Source: Streptomyces fuscichromogenes (lineage in GTDB: Bacteria; Actinomycetota; Actinomycetes; Streptomycetales; Streptomycetaceae). From it: a stretch of DNA of 64,000 nucleotides. The position numbers and the translations under genes were made by a program. The stretch covers positions 1-64,000 of the forward strand of contig NZ_BMML01000008.1 of NCBI RefSeq assembly GCF_014645815.1, read 5' to 3'. Every line of letters starts with the position of its first letter. Position 1 is the stretch's first letter. Positions 17,223 to 28,983 of the stretch are shown piece by piece. Below the pieces are notes generated by a model. It had not been told where the DNA came from, searched no databases, and worked only from the letters and a program-made list of their open reading frames with translations.

Positions 17223-20200
17223 TCAGGCGGGGACCCGCACGCCCGCCAGATTCCCGAGCATCCGGCGGGTGCTCGGGCCGACCACCGCGGCCCATTCCTG
17301 CGGGGTGTCGCTGAGCCAGCGGGCCATCAGGGCGGCGAATCCGGGCACGTGCCGGCCCAGCTCGACCAGGCCGCGGTCGAACAGGGTCGCCCCCTCCGGG
17401 GTGCGGACGAGCAGCAGCCCGGTGCGCCTGACCAGCTCACGCATGCCGTCACCGGAGTCCTGGCGCCGCGCGGCGGCCGCGTGCAGGAGCGCGTCGAGGA
17501 CGCCGGGGTCGCGTTCACGGTCCAGCAGGAACTCCAGGAGCTCCTGGCGCAGCGGTCGCGAGGCGGGGGTGCCGGCCGCGCCGAGTACGGTCGCGAGGGC
17601 CGCCCGGACCGGCTCGGGGCCGTCGGCGAGCAGCTCGGTGACCAGCGGCAGCAGGACGGTACGGGCCGCGGCGCCCTGGTCGAGGCGGCGCTCGACGAAT
17701 CCGGCCACCTGCCCGGCGAGCTCCGGGCGCAGCTCCGCGGCCTCCAGGACCAGCTCGGTGACCCGCTGGGCGAGCGCGGGGGCGGTGATGTGCGCGAGCG
17801 TGCGCAGCACCTGCGCGGCGTCCGGTCCGCGCAGCCGGGCGCGGAAGGCCTCCAGGACCTCGTCGGGGTGGGTGACCAGGGCCGGGACCAGGGCGGCCGG
17901 CGTGAGCTGGTGGTCGCCGGTGGTGAAGTGGGTGAGCGCCTGCGGGAGATGACGGGCCCGGGTCATCGGGTCGCGGACCAGCAGCGCGAGGGCGCCGCCG
18001 TGCAGGGTGCAGTCGGCGGGGCGGGCCAGCAGGGCGAGCGCGGCGTAACGGAGCAGTTCGCGGTCGGGGGCGCTGCGGACGTGCGGGGCGGTGCGCAGCC
18101 CGTGCGCCACAGCGGCCACCCGGCGGGCCGGCCGCTCGTCGTGCGCCCAGCGGTCCACGGCCCGGCACACCGCCGACGGCTCGTCCTCGGCGAGTACGGC
18201 GAGCAGTTCGTCGCCGCGCCGGTGCGCCGCGTCCACCAGGACCTCGGTCAGGTCGTCCAGAGCCGGGTGCCGGTGGGTGTGCAGCAGCGCCTGGGCCGCG
18301 GTGGCCACGGTGGCGTGCGGCATCGCGGGCAACGGCCGTTCGTCGTCGAACCACCGCGTGAGATACGGCTGTACGGCGGTGGGGTCGGCGGCCAGCAGCC
18401 GGGCCACGGCGTCCAGGTAGCGCGGGGCCGTACCCACGGGCTCCGCCGCCGACGGCCGGGCCGACGGCGTGGCCGACAGCGTGGCCGACGGGCGAGTGGG
18501 CGGGCGGTTCGGCCGGGCTCCGAAGCTCCCGATGCCCGTGGTCTCCGGCAACGGCTCGTCGGCGAGCACCAGCCTGCGCAGCAGATCGAAGCGGTCGGCG
18601 GCCGGGAGGGCGAGCCCGGTCCAGAAGTCCGGCCCGAACTCCCTTGGTGCGGTGTGCTGTTGGCCCACCACCCGGTCGGCGAGCAGCCGCAGCACCCCGG
18701 TGTACGGGGTCGCGTCGGGCAGCCGCAGCAGGGTCTGGGCGAGCAGCCGCGCGGCCCACCAGTCGCCGGGGTCCAGGTCGAGGGCGTGCAGCAACTCGTC
18801 CAGCCTGGGCGCCAGTCGGGTCGGCCCGTACTCGCGGTCGAGCAGCAGCAGGGCCTGGACGACCGGTCCGGCCCGGTGGCGCGGAACGGGCAGGTGGTGG
18901 GCGTCCGGCGAGGTGCGGGGGCGGTGGACGAGGGCGAGCAGGGCCTCGTCCAGGTCCAGGTGCATGCCCTGGATCCAGTCGGCGAGTTCCTCGTGGGCGA
19001 AGCGGTAGCCGCCGCCGGCGGGCACCAGCAGGCCCTCGGTGAGCACGGCGGAGGCCCAGCCGGAGCCGCCGCCGAGGTGGGCGGGGACGGGACCCCAGGG
19101 GAACACCGCTTCGAACGACTCCCGGTCCAGCTCGCCCTGCCCGGGACCGAGACTGCGCCGGGCGGCCTCGTGCACCTGCCGGGAGACCCGGGCGGCGAGG
19201 CGTCGTACGGCCGTACCGCGCAGGCCGTTCTCGGCGGCCAGCCGGACCGCGATGCGCAGGCACATCAGGTCGAGGTGGGCGGCGAAGACGTCGTGCCGGT
19301 CGATCGGGTCCCCGTCGGCCGGGGCGTCCGGGAGAGCGGCGCGGATCTCCGCGAGCAGGCGCAGGGTGAGAGGGTGGCGGGCGTCCCGGTCGATGAGGGC
19401 GTCGTCCGGGATGCCGTAGCGGGAGCGGGCGCGGCGAGCCTCGTCGGGGGTGAGGTCGGCCAGCCGGACGCACGGGGGGCTGCCGCCGGTGCCGGGTCCG
19501 GGTGCGTCGTGCGGGTGTGCGTGGCCGTGGCGGATTCCGTGGCCGTGGCCGTTTCGGTGGCCGATTCCGTGGCCGATTCCGTGGCCGTTTCCGTGCAGGA
19601 GGTCGGGCGGGAACTCGGTGCCGGCGTGCTCCCAGTACTCCTCGCGGCAGGACAGGAGCAGGCGGGCGCCGGTGTCGCGCAGCCAGTCCGCGGTGCCCTC
19701 GGTCCAGGCGGAGAGCCGGTGGGCGAGGACCGGGGGCATCTCCTCGGGACCGTCCAGCAGGAGGAGGAGTGGACGGCCGGCGCCGGCGGCGAGGCGGGCC
19801 AGCCGTTCCACGGTCAGCTCGCCCAGGTCGCCGGGGAGCTGGGAGCGGGAGGCGGCGACGATCCGCACCGCGCGTTCCAGGGAGCGGCGGGCCGCGTCGG
19901 CGACGGAGTCGTCGGCGTCCTTGAGGTCGGCGCCACGGAGCCAGAGGGTGGGGGCGGGGTTCGCTTGGCGGGTGCGGCGGGCCGCGAGGGCGGCGAGTTC
20001 GGTGGTGCGGCCCGTTCCGGGGGCGCCGACGAGGGCCAGGACCGTGCCGGTGGGATTTCCGGTGCCGGTGCCGGTGCCGGTGCCTTCGGCGAAGGCCGAC
20101 AGCTGCGCGGAGGTGGCCGAGCGTTCGACCGGTTGCACGAGGTCGGTGAGATCGCCGGGGAGTGCCATGAACGGCAGTGGGGCGGCTGCGGGCGAGTGGG

Positions 20201-21005
20201 GGCTGGTCGCGCAGTTCCCCGCGCCCCTTCGGGGCGCTCCCGGTGGGCCGTCCTGGTCCACGGATGTGGCCGTCAGTTCCAGTACGCCGGCCAGGTTGAG
20301 GTCGATGCCGTAGGCCGGGACCGTGGCCGCGTTGGTGGCGAGGAGCTCGGCCAGGGGGCCGCTGCCGGGGTGGTGGAGAGGGACGGCGAAGCCCACGTCG
20401 CGCTGGCCGGAACACAGGGCGGTGCCGAGGACCGCCAGGACCGCGCCGGTCTCCGCGTCGAGGACCGGGCCGCCGGCCGCCCCGCCGCCCCGCCGCAGGG
20501 CGTCCCGGCCCGCCGTGCCGATCGCCAGCTCCAGGGCGTCCTCCAGGAGATGGGAGCGGTCGGTGGCGGTGTACGTCACCCGGGTCGCGGCCAGGACCCG
20601 GGCCTCGCGCCAGCGGTCGGCGGCGATGCGCACGTAGGCGCCGGCCGGGATGCGTTCCCGTACGGTGATCGGGAGCGGGTCCACGGCGAGGCCCTCGGTG
20701 CGGACCAGGGCCAGGCCGAAGGCGGGCAGCGGGACGACGGCTTCCGAGCCGACCACGCAGGTGCGGTCACCGGCCGCGTGCAGCAGGATCCGGGCGAGGC
20801 CGTCGACCGCCTCGTGGCTGGTGACGAGCGTCCCGTGGTGATCGGCCAGGAAGCCGGTGCCGCGCGGGCGCCCGGCGAGGTCGCGGACCCGGACCAGCCG
20901 TGCGTCGAGCCCCGGCCCCGCCTCCCGCGGCGCCTCCCGCTCCACGTCCCGCGTCCAGTCCGCCGTCCGGCGACCGCTCCCGGTCCACGGGCCACATCCC
21001 GCCAT
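17223..21005 (-). CDS. STAND/NACHT-type NTPase with degenerate trypsin-like N-terminal domain
   Basis: A 1260-aa protein. Residues 35-215 follow a trypsin/HtrA-like fold: GTGFLADHHGTLVTSHE contains the His (His64), but the Asp position reads AFGLALVRT (Gly97) and the usual GxSGGP reads GGAAGGP with Ala177 for Ser, so proteolysis is unlikely. The NTPase follows: Walker A GAPGTGRTT at 327-335, Walker B LLLLLDGPEE at 413-422, and LLLSCREEYW near 449-458. The remaining roughly 700 residues are helical repeat-like with no hydrophobic spans. A His/Gly-rich insert is at 471-499, and residues 253-267 are encoded by a dispersed DNA repeat. The fusion suggests a signal-sensing or defence NTPase, but its position between ribF and truB looks stable. 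Start chosen: ATG 21005; no strong ribosome-binding site. Confidence 0.75.
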   Translation of the reverse strand: MAGCGPWTGSGRRTADWTRDVEREAPREAGPGLDARLVRVRDLAGRPRGTGFLADHHGTLVTSHEAVDGLARILLHAAGDRTCVVGSEAVVPLPAFGLALVRTEGLAVDPLPITVRERIPAGAYVRIAADRWREARVLAATRVTYTATDRSHLLEDALELAIGTAGRDALRRGGGAAGGPVLDAETGAVLAVLGTALCSGQRDVGFAVPLHHPGSGPLAELLATNAATVPAYGIDLNLAGVLELTATSVDQDGPPGAPRRGAGNCATSPHSPAAAPLPFMALPGDLTDLVQPVERSATSAQLSAFAEGTGTGTGTGNPTGTVLALVGAPGTGRTTELAALAARRTRQANPAPTLWLRGADLKDADDSVADAARRSLERAVRIVAASRSQLPGDLGELTVERLARLAAGAGRPLLLLLDGPEEMPPVLAHRLSAWTEGTADWLRDTGARLLLSCREEYWEHAGTEFPPDLLHGNGHGIGHGIGHRNGHGHGIRHGHAHPHDAPGPGTGGSPPCVRLADLTPDEARRARSRYGIPDDALIDRDARHPLTLRLLAEIRAALPDAPADGDPIDRHDVFAAHLDLMCLRIAVRLAAENGLRGTAVRRLAARVSRQVHEAARRSLGPGQGELDRESFEAVFPWGPVPAHLGGGSGWASAVLTEGLLVPAGGGYRFAHEELADWIQGMHLDLDEALLALVHRPRTSPDAHHLPVPRHRAGPVVQALLLLDREYGPTRLAPRLDELLHALDLDPGDWWAARLLAQTLLRLPDATPYTGVLRLLADRVVGQQHTAPREFGPDFWTGLALPAADRFDLLRRLVLADEPLPETTGIGSFGARPNRPPTRPSATLSATPSARPSAAEPVGTAPRYLDAVARLLAADPTAVQPYLTRWFDDERPLPAMPHATVATAAQALLHTHRHPALDDLTEVLVDAAHRRGDELLAVLAEDEPSAVCRAVDRWAHDERPARRVAAVAHGLRTAPHVRSAPDRELLRYAALALLARPADCTLHGGALALLVRDPMTRARHLPQALTHFTTGDHQLTPAALVPALVTHPDEVLEAFRARLRGPDAAQVLRTLAHITAPALAQRVTELVLEAAELRPELAGQVAGFVERRLDQGAAARTVLLPLVTELLADGPEPVRAALATVLGAAGTPASRPLRQELLEFLLDRERDPGVLDALLHAAAARRQDSGDGMRELVRRTGLLLVRTPEGATLFDRGLVELGRHVPGFAALMARWLSDTPQEWAAVVGPSTRRMLGNLAGVRVPA
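20201..20239 (+). repeat. Dispersed GCGCAGTTCCCCGCGCCCCT repeat, copy 2, inside a gene
   Basis: Core at 20209-20228 followed by TCGGGGCGCT. Unlike the other copies it lies within an open reading frame and is translated on the minus strand as part of GAPRRGAGNCATS, in the linker between the pseudoprotease and NTPase domains of the STAND protein. It keeps the frame. Confidence 0.85.
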
Positions 21006-21278
21006 GATCGAACCTCCCGCCCGTACACCCGTGCCTCAGGCCCTGCCCTGCGGACCGGGACCCAGCCGCGGGCCCTGCCGGCCACCGCTGACTTCCTGCG
21101 ACCGGGTCCGCCGGACAGGCCCTTGCCCTCGACCGTAGGGGCGAAATGATCAGCCGGACAGAGCGGGTGTTGAACGCGCCCCCCTCTGCTCCCCCGGTTC
21201 ACTCCGAGCGCCTGCTCGGTCGGGTGAATAGGCCGGGGCGGGTGGATACACCCTAGGGGTGGGGGAACCGAGGGGGGA

Positions 21279-21324
21279 CCGTGGAGCGGCGGCGGCGCCA
21301 GACCCCGTGGTCGCCGCTCCACGG
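21279..21324 (-). terminator. Hairpin after truB
   Basis: The arms CCGTGGAGCGGCG and CGCCGCTCCACGG pair perfectly over 13 bp, starting 8 bases beyond the truB stop. The rest of the 326-base gap (21006-21331) between truB and the STAND gene holds nothing else I can identify and should carry the STAND promoter. Confidence 0.75.
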
Positions 21325-21331
21325 GCAGGGT

Positions 21332-22237
21332 TCAGACGAAGACGGCGAGGCTCTTCGCCTTGCCCTTCTGCTCCTCGACGAGCGCCAGGAAGCGACCCTC
21401 GGGATCGAACACGGCGACGGGACCGGTGCCCGCGTACTCGTCGGGCATCTCCAGGCGCACGCCGTTGACGAGCAGGCGGGCCCGCCTGGCGTCGACGTCC
21501 CAGCGGCGGAACGCGGCCCCGGCCGCCTCCGCGACCGGCATCACGGTCAGCTCCTGCTGGAGCTGGTCGAGGGTGCGCGCGGATTCCAGCTTGTACGGCC
21601 CGACGCGGGTGCGGCGCAGCGCGGTGAGGTGGCCGCCGACGCCCAGGTCGGCGCCCAGGTCGCGGGCGAGGGCGCGGATGTAGGTGCCGGAGGAGCAGAC
21701 GACGGAGACGACCAGGTCGAGGACGGAGGTGCCGTCCTCGGCGACGGCGTCCCGGACGTCGTACACGGCGAACGACGAGACGGTCACCGGGCGGGCCGGG
21801 ATGTCGAAGTCCTCGCCGTCCCGGGCGCGCTTGTAGGAGCGGACACCGTCGATCTTGATGGCGCTGACCTTCGACGGCACCTGCATGATGGCGCCGGTCA
21901 GCTTGGCGATGCCGGCGTCGACGGCCTCGCGGGTGACCTTGGAGGCGTCGGTGGACGAGGTGATCTCGCCCTCGGCGTCGTCCGTGACCGTGTTCTGCCC
22001 GAGGCGGATCGTCCCCAGGTACTCCTTCTCCGTCAGGGCGAGGTGCCCGAGGAGCTTGGTCGCCCGCTCGATACCGAGGACGAGGACACCCGTGGCCATG
22101 GGGTCGAGGGTGCCGGCGTGCCCGACGCGCCGGGTACGGGCGATGCCCCGCATCTTGGCGACGACGTCGTGCGAGGTGAAGCCCGACGGCTTGTCGACGA
22201 TGACAAGGCCGTCGGGCGGGGTGGGCTTGCTGGTCAT
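21332..22237 (-). CDS. truB: tRNA pseudouridine-55 synthase
   Basis: TruB makes pseudouridine 55 in the T-loop of tRNAs. The 301-aa protein has the motif GHAGTLDPMATGVL near 39-52 with the catalytic Asp, and the conserved SSGTYIRALARDLG near 181-194. Its ATG start overlaps the rbfA stop by 4 bases. Confidence 0.96.
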   Translation of the reverse strand: MTSKPTPPDGLVIVDKPSGFTSHDVVAKMRGIARTRRVGHAGTLDPMATGVLVLGIERATKLLGHLALTEKEYLGTIRLGQNTVTDDAEGEITSSTDASKVTREAVDAGIAKLTGAIMQVPSKVSAIKIDGVRSYKRARDGEDFDIPARPVTVSSFAVYDVRDAVAEDGTSVLDLVVSVVCSSGTYIRALARDLGADLGVGGHLTALRRTRVGPYKLESARTLDQLQQELTVMPVAEAAGAAFRRWDVDARRARLLVNGVRLEMPDEYAGTGPVAVFDPEGRFLALVEEQKGKAKSLAVFV

Positions 22238-22695
22238 TCGGTGGCGTCGTCCGTCTCGTCGGCCTCGTCTTCGGAATCCGGCTTCTTGTACGGGTCTGCC
22301 TCACCGGCGTAGGCGGCGCCCGCGGAGGCCTCTCGGACCTTCGCGTCGGACTGGCGCGCCCGGTCGAGGAGGTCCTCGATGTTCCGGGCGGTGTCCGGGA
22401 GGGCGTCCGCGACGAAGGTGAGGGTCGGGGTGAACTTCACGCCGGCGGCCCGGCCGACCTCGGACCGGAGAATGCCCTTGGCGCTCTCCAGACCCGCGGC
22501 TGCCGCGTTCCGCTCCTCCTCGTCGCCGTACACCGTGTAGAAGACGGTCGCCTCCCTGAGGTCACCCGTGACCCGGGTGTCCGTGATGGTGACGTGGGTG
22601 CCGAGCCGCGGGTCCTTGATCCCGCGCTGCAGCTTCTGGGCCACCACCTCTCGGATGAGGTCCGCCAGCCTCTTAGCCCGCGCGTTGTCGGCCAC
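22234..22695 (-). CDS. rbfA: 30S ribosome-binding factor A
   Basis: RbfA is a KH-type factor for late 30S maturation. The 153-aa protein has the family start (RAKRLADLIREVVAQKLQRG) and the PTLTFVADALPDTARNIEDLL block. An acidic tail (KPDSEDEADETDD) extends the usual 120-aa core, as in other actinobacteria. Confidence 0.95.
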   Translation of the reverse strand: MADNARAKRLADLIREVVAQKLQRGIKDPRLGTHVTITDTRVTGDLREATVFYTVYGDEEERNAAAAGLESAKGILRSEVGRAAGVKFTPTLTFVADALPDTARNIEDLLDRARQSDAKVREASAGAAYAGEADPYKKPDSEDEADETDDATE

Positions 22696-22741
22696 TGGTC
22701 CGTCTCCCGTTCTTTCTTCTTGTCGTTCTCAGGTCTCAGGT

Positions 22742-23035
22742 CTAGTCGTCGTCGCCGTGGAAACGCCGTCGCACGGACAGCAGTTCCACCTCGGGGCGGC
22801 CGGCGACCAGCCGTTCGCACCGGTCGAGTACATCGGTCAGGTGCGCGGCGTCTCCGGAGACCACGGCGAGGCCGATACCGGCCCTGCGGTGAAGGTCCAG
22901 GTGGTCCACCTCGGCGGCACTCACGGCGTACTTCCGCTGGAGTTCGGCGACGATCGGGCGGACGACGGAGCGCTTCTCCTTGAGCGAGTGGATGTCGCCG
23001 AGGAGGAGGTCGAAGGACAGGGTCCCCACGTACAT
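22742..23035 (-). CDS. DUF503 (YlxP-like) protein
   Basis: A 97-aa protein with the DUF503 pattern: VGTLSFDLLLGDIHSLKEKR at the start and AGIGLAVVSGD in the middle. YlxP-like proteins lie in nusA-infB-rbfA operons and have been linked to ribosome assembly. The ATG at 23033-23035 has no clear Shine-Dalgarno sequence; upstream lies the palindrome CCGGTTAACCGG. The long inverted repeat separates it from infB, so it may have its own promoter. Confidence 0.9.
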   Translation of the reverse strand: MYVGTLSFDLLLGDIHSLKEKRSVVRPIVAELQRKYAVSAAEVDHLDLHRRAGIGLAVVSGDAAHLTDVLDRCERLVAGRPEVELLSVRRRFHGDDD

Positions 23036-23185
23036 GTATGTATCCGGTTAACCCGCCGGTACGGGATCGATGGCCCTGTCAGGAACGGTACCCCGTCCCT
23101 GCCGGGGGCTCGACCGACTTTCCCCGCGCATGGGGGTCCGCCGCCTTCGCCCGCCCGCCCACCCGACTCGGTCGGCTGAGGGATG

Positions 23186-23388
23186 CCGCCACGGGGCTCC
23201 GCCCCGGATCCCGGACCTTCGCCCACCCACCACCCGACTCGGTCGGCCGGGACGGCACCGACCCGGTCGGCCGGGACGGCACCGTCTCGGTCCGCCGAAC
23301 AGGCTCCGCCCCAGGGGGCACCTTCTCAGCTCGCCGAGTCGGGTGGTGGGTGGGCGAGGCCGGGGTCCGGGGCGGAGCCCCGTGGCGG
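23186..23388. repeat. Long inverted repeat (about 55-bp arms) between infB and DUF503 gene
   Basis: The left arm 23186-23242 and right arm 23334-23388 are complementary, with only a few differences (one single-base indel and two or three substitutions), separated by about 91 bases. Both arms contain CCGCCACGGGGCTCCGCCCC and CACCCACCACCCGACTCGG. The CCCGACTCGGTCGG part also recurs just left of the left arm (23160-23175). It fills most of the 422-base gap between infB and the DUF503 gene. The transcript would form a very stable hairpin. No gene is supported. Confidence 0.9.
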
Positions 23389-23457
23389 TCGTGTCCCGAC
23401 GGGAAAGTACCGGCCGACGGCACCGAAGTCCCGTCGGCCGGCCACCAACCGTAGGCG

Positions 23458-26595
<3,138 letters not shown>

Positions 26596-26646
26596 TTCGC
26601 TCCTTTTAGGTCCGGGTGCGTCCGGACCGTCGCTACTTCATGGGCG

Positions 26647-26679
26647 TACTCATCGCGTGCTCATCGAGTGCTCATCGCA
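26647..26679. repeat. Three tandem 11-bp units upstream of infB
   Basis: TACTCATCGCG, TGCTCATCGAG and TGCTCATCGCA lie in tandem in the 154-base gap between ylxR and infB. They could be regulatory or chance. Confidence 0.4.
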
Positions 26680-26749
26680 ATCTCGACCTACTTCCAACTC
26701 GCGGGGTACCAGAGCCGCACGGACGCTCCGTACGACGCTTCTTACGGTG

Positions 26750-27019
26750 TTACTCCTCGACGTGCCGGCGCAACGCCTTTACGTCGAGCGGACCCGGGAC
26801 GCGGAGCGCCCTCGGAAGTGCCCGGCGGCGTACCGCCTGGTCCAGACAGACCTGGGCGGGGTGTACATATGCACCCCGGCCGGGCAGCGTACCGCGAGGA
26901 TCGGGGACGCATTCGTCCCCGACCGCCACGATGCGCAGCAGTTCGGTCTTGGCCGCTCGCTGCCTGCACCCCACACAGGTGCGCTCAGGGCATGCGCGGG
27001 CTCGCGTCCGGCCAGACAC
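26750..27019 (-). CDS. YlxR-family (DUF448) RNA-binding protein
   Basis: An 89-aa protein with the YlxR signature PERTCVGCRQRAAKTELLRI near 11-30 and the GRGAYVHP motif near 47-54. YlxR proteins sit between nusA and infB in many bacteria, and some have nucleic-acid or RNase P-related roles. GTG/ATG choice: the ATG at 27017-27019 gives MSGRTRARACPERTCVG. Confidence 0.9.
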   Translation of the reverse strand: MSGRTRARACPERTCVGCRQRAAKTELLRIVAVGDECVPDPRGTLPGRGAYVHPAQVCLDQAVRRRALPRALRVPGPLDVKALRRHVEE

Positions 27020-27087
27020 TGCTAAGTCTACCTCCCCGCACCGACCTCACCCCTTCGGGGCAAAGATCGAACGGCTGTTGTCGTAAT

Positions 27088-27107
27088 CCAAGCCACCTGC
27101 GGCTTGG
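27088..27107 (-). other. Small hairpin between nusA and ylxR
   Basis: The perfect 7-bp arms CCAAGCC/GGCTTGG with a 6-base loop lie about 60 bases after the nusA stop. It may be an attenuator or processing site within the operon. Confidence 0.4.
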
Positions 27108-27166
27108 AACTATTCCCCCCGTCCGGGTGAACCCCGGACGAGGAGAGGCGTCTCCCGCCGGGTGAG

Positions 27167-28153
27167 CTACTCGGTCACCTGTTCGGTATCCGGGCGGATG
27201 TCGATCCGCCAGCCGGTGAGCCGGGCGGCGAGCCGGGCGTTCTGTCCCTCTTTGCCGATCGCCAGCGACAGCTGGTAGTCCGGCACGGTCACCCGGGCGG
27301 ACCGGGACGCCAGGTCCACGACCTCGACCTTGGAGACCCGGGCCGGGGACAGCGCGTTCGCCACCATCTCGGCCGGGTCGTCCGACCAGTCGACGATGTC
27401 GATCTTCTCGCCGTTCAGCTCGCCCATGACGTTGCGGACCCGGCCGCCCATGGGGCCGATACAGGCGCCCTTGGCGTTCAGGCCCGAACGGGTGGAACGG
27501 ACCGCGATCTTCGTACGGTGACCGGCCTCGCGGGCGATGGCGGCGATCTCGACGGACCCGTCGGCGATCTCCGGCACCTCCAGCGCGAAGAGCTTCTTCA
27601 CGAGGTTCGGGTGCGTGCGGGAGAGTGTGACGGAGGGACCGCGGACGCCCTTGGCCACCCGCACGACGTACGACCGCAGCCGCATCCCGTGCGGGTAGGT
27701 CTCGCCGGGCACCTGCTCCTGCACCGGCAGGATGGCCTCCAGCTTGCCGATGTCGACGAGCACGTTCTTCGGGTCGCGGCCCTGCTGGACCACTCCGGTG
27801 ACGATGTCGCCCTCGCGGCCGGCGTACTCGCCGAGCGTGGCGTCGTCCTCGGCGTCGCGCAGCCGCTGCAGGATCACCTGCTTGGCGGTGGTGGCGGCGA
27901 TCCGCCCGAAGTCCGACGGGGTGTCGTCGAACTCGCGCGCCTCCTGCCCCTCCTCCAGGTCCTCGGGGTCCTCCTTCGCCCACACGGTCACGTGCCCGGT
28001 GTTCCGGTCGAGCACCACGCGCGCGTGGCGGCGGCTTCCCTCGGTGCGGTGGTAGGCGATGAGGAGGGCCGACTCGATCGCCTCGACCAGCAGGTCGAAG
28101 GAGATCTCCTTCTCCCGAACCAAGCCCCGCAGGGCGCTCATGTCGATGTCCAC
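27167..28153 (-). CDS. nusA: Transcription factor NusA
   Basis: NusA binds RNA polymerase and modulates pausing, termination and antitermination. The 328-aa protein has the N-terminal RNAP-binding domain, an S1 domain (REGDIVTGVVQQGRDPKNVL near 110-130) and two KH domains (CIGPMGGRVRNVMGELNGEK; LAIGKEGQNARLAARLTGW). It lacks the acidic C-terminal repeats of the E. coli protein, as is usual in actinobacteria. It begins 2 bases after the rimP stop. Confidence 0.96.
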   Translation of the reverse strand: MDIDMSALRGLVREKEISFDLLVEAIESALLIAYHRTEGSRRHARVVLDRNTGHVTVWAKEDPEDLEEGQEAREFDDTPSDFGRIAATTAKQVILQRLRDAEDDATLGEYAGREGDIVTGVVQQGRDPKNVLVDIGKLEAILPVQEQVPGETYPHGMRLRSYVVRVAKGVRGPSVTLSRTHPNLVKKLFALEVPEIADGSVEIAAIAREAGHRTKIAVRSTRSGLNAKGACIGPMGGRVRNVMGELNGEKIDIVDWSDDPAEMVANALSPARVSKVEVVDLASRSARVTVPDYQLSLAIGKEGQNARLAARLTGWRIDIRPDTEQVTE

Positions 28154-28155
28154 GG

Positions 28156-28665
28156 CTACGCCTCCTCCTCTTCCGTCATGTCCTTCTTGTCCTTGCGGTT
28201 GAACTCGACCTGCACACGTGCCTTGTCGATCTCGGCGAAGCCCAGTCTGCGGGCGGTCGCCTTGCGTCCCTTGACCCCGGGGACTTCCAGGTCGAGGCCC
28301 TCGTCGTCGGCGTCCAGGATCCTGGCGACCAGTTCCCCGCCCTCGGCCAGCTGGAACCGCACCAGGCGGTCCACGGCGCGCAGGTAGTGCCGGTGCTCGG
28401 TGAGCGAGCGCTCCGCGCCGGGGGTGCCGACCTCCAGGGTGTACTCCCCCTCGCCCATCGCGTCCGTCTCGTCGAGCTTCGCCGAGAGCTCACGGCTCAC
28501 ATCGGCGACCTGGTCCAGGTCCGCCCCGGTGTCGGAGTCGACGACGACACGCAGCACTCGCTTGCGTCCGACGGAGTCCACGGCGATCTCTTCGAGATCC
28601 AGTCCCTGGGAGGTGACGAGCGGTTCCAGGAGCTCTCGCAGCCTCTCGCTCTGGGTGGTGCTCAT
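28156..28665 (-). CDS. rimP: Ribosome maturation factor RimP
   Basis: RimP helps 30S subunit maturation. From the ATG at 28663-28665 (GAGGAG 8 bases upstream) the protein is 169 aa, MSTTQSERLRELLEPLV, normal for the family; the frame is open for 40 more codons upstream but that stretch is not conserved. The conserved LEVGTPGAERSLTEHRHY block is present. First gene of the rimP-nusA-ylxR-infB unit. Confidence 0.95.
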   Translation of the reverse strand: MSTTQSERLRELLEPLVTSQGLDLEEIAVDSVGRKRVLRVVVDSDTGADLDQVADVSRELSAKLDETDAMGEGEYTLEVGTPGAERSLTEHRHYLRAVDRLVRFQLAEGGELVARILDADDEGLDLEVPGVKGRKATARRLGFAEIDKARVQVEFNRKDKKDMTEEEEA

Positions 28666-28830
28666 CCGGGTGACTCCTCGGCCGCGTGTGCTGTTGTGGG
28701 ATGGGTCGCGCGTCTGGTCAAAGGGTATCGGGTCGCGGGGGGTGTTGCGTGCGGGTGCCTCCGGCGGGGGGGGCCGAACGCCCACGGGGGGGGTGGGGCT
28801 GCGGTTCGGGGGCGGGTGCGGGCCGGTGGG

Positions 28831-28868
28831 GGCTTATCGCGCAGTTCCCCGCGCCCCTTGAGGGGGTT
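28831..28868 (+). repeat. Dispersed GCGCAGTTCCCCGCGCCCCT repeat, copy 3
   Basis: Core at 28839-28858, followed by TGAGGGGGTT. It lies in the 318-base gap (28666-28983) between rimP and a divergent lipoprotein gene. That gap also has long G runs near 28770-28800, and must hold the promoters of both genes. Confidence 0.85.
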
Positions 28869-28983
28869 GCGGTCAGGGGCGTCGAGGCGGTGACGTCAGT
28901 TGTGGGGGAGCACGGGTAACGTGATCACGGTCGGGTGCATGTCCGGCCGTGTGTTCGTACGAGCCCCCTTGAGGACGTCTGCC

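Noticed and set aside
17124..21149. 1341-codon open frame opposite the STAND gene
   Set aside because: Low-complexity Gly/Arg/Val translation without motifs. The minus strand has Walker motifs and a recognisable fold order, so the plus frame is a GC artefact.
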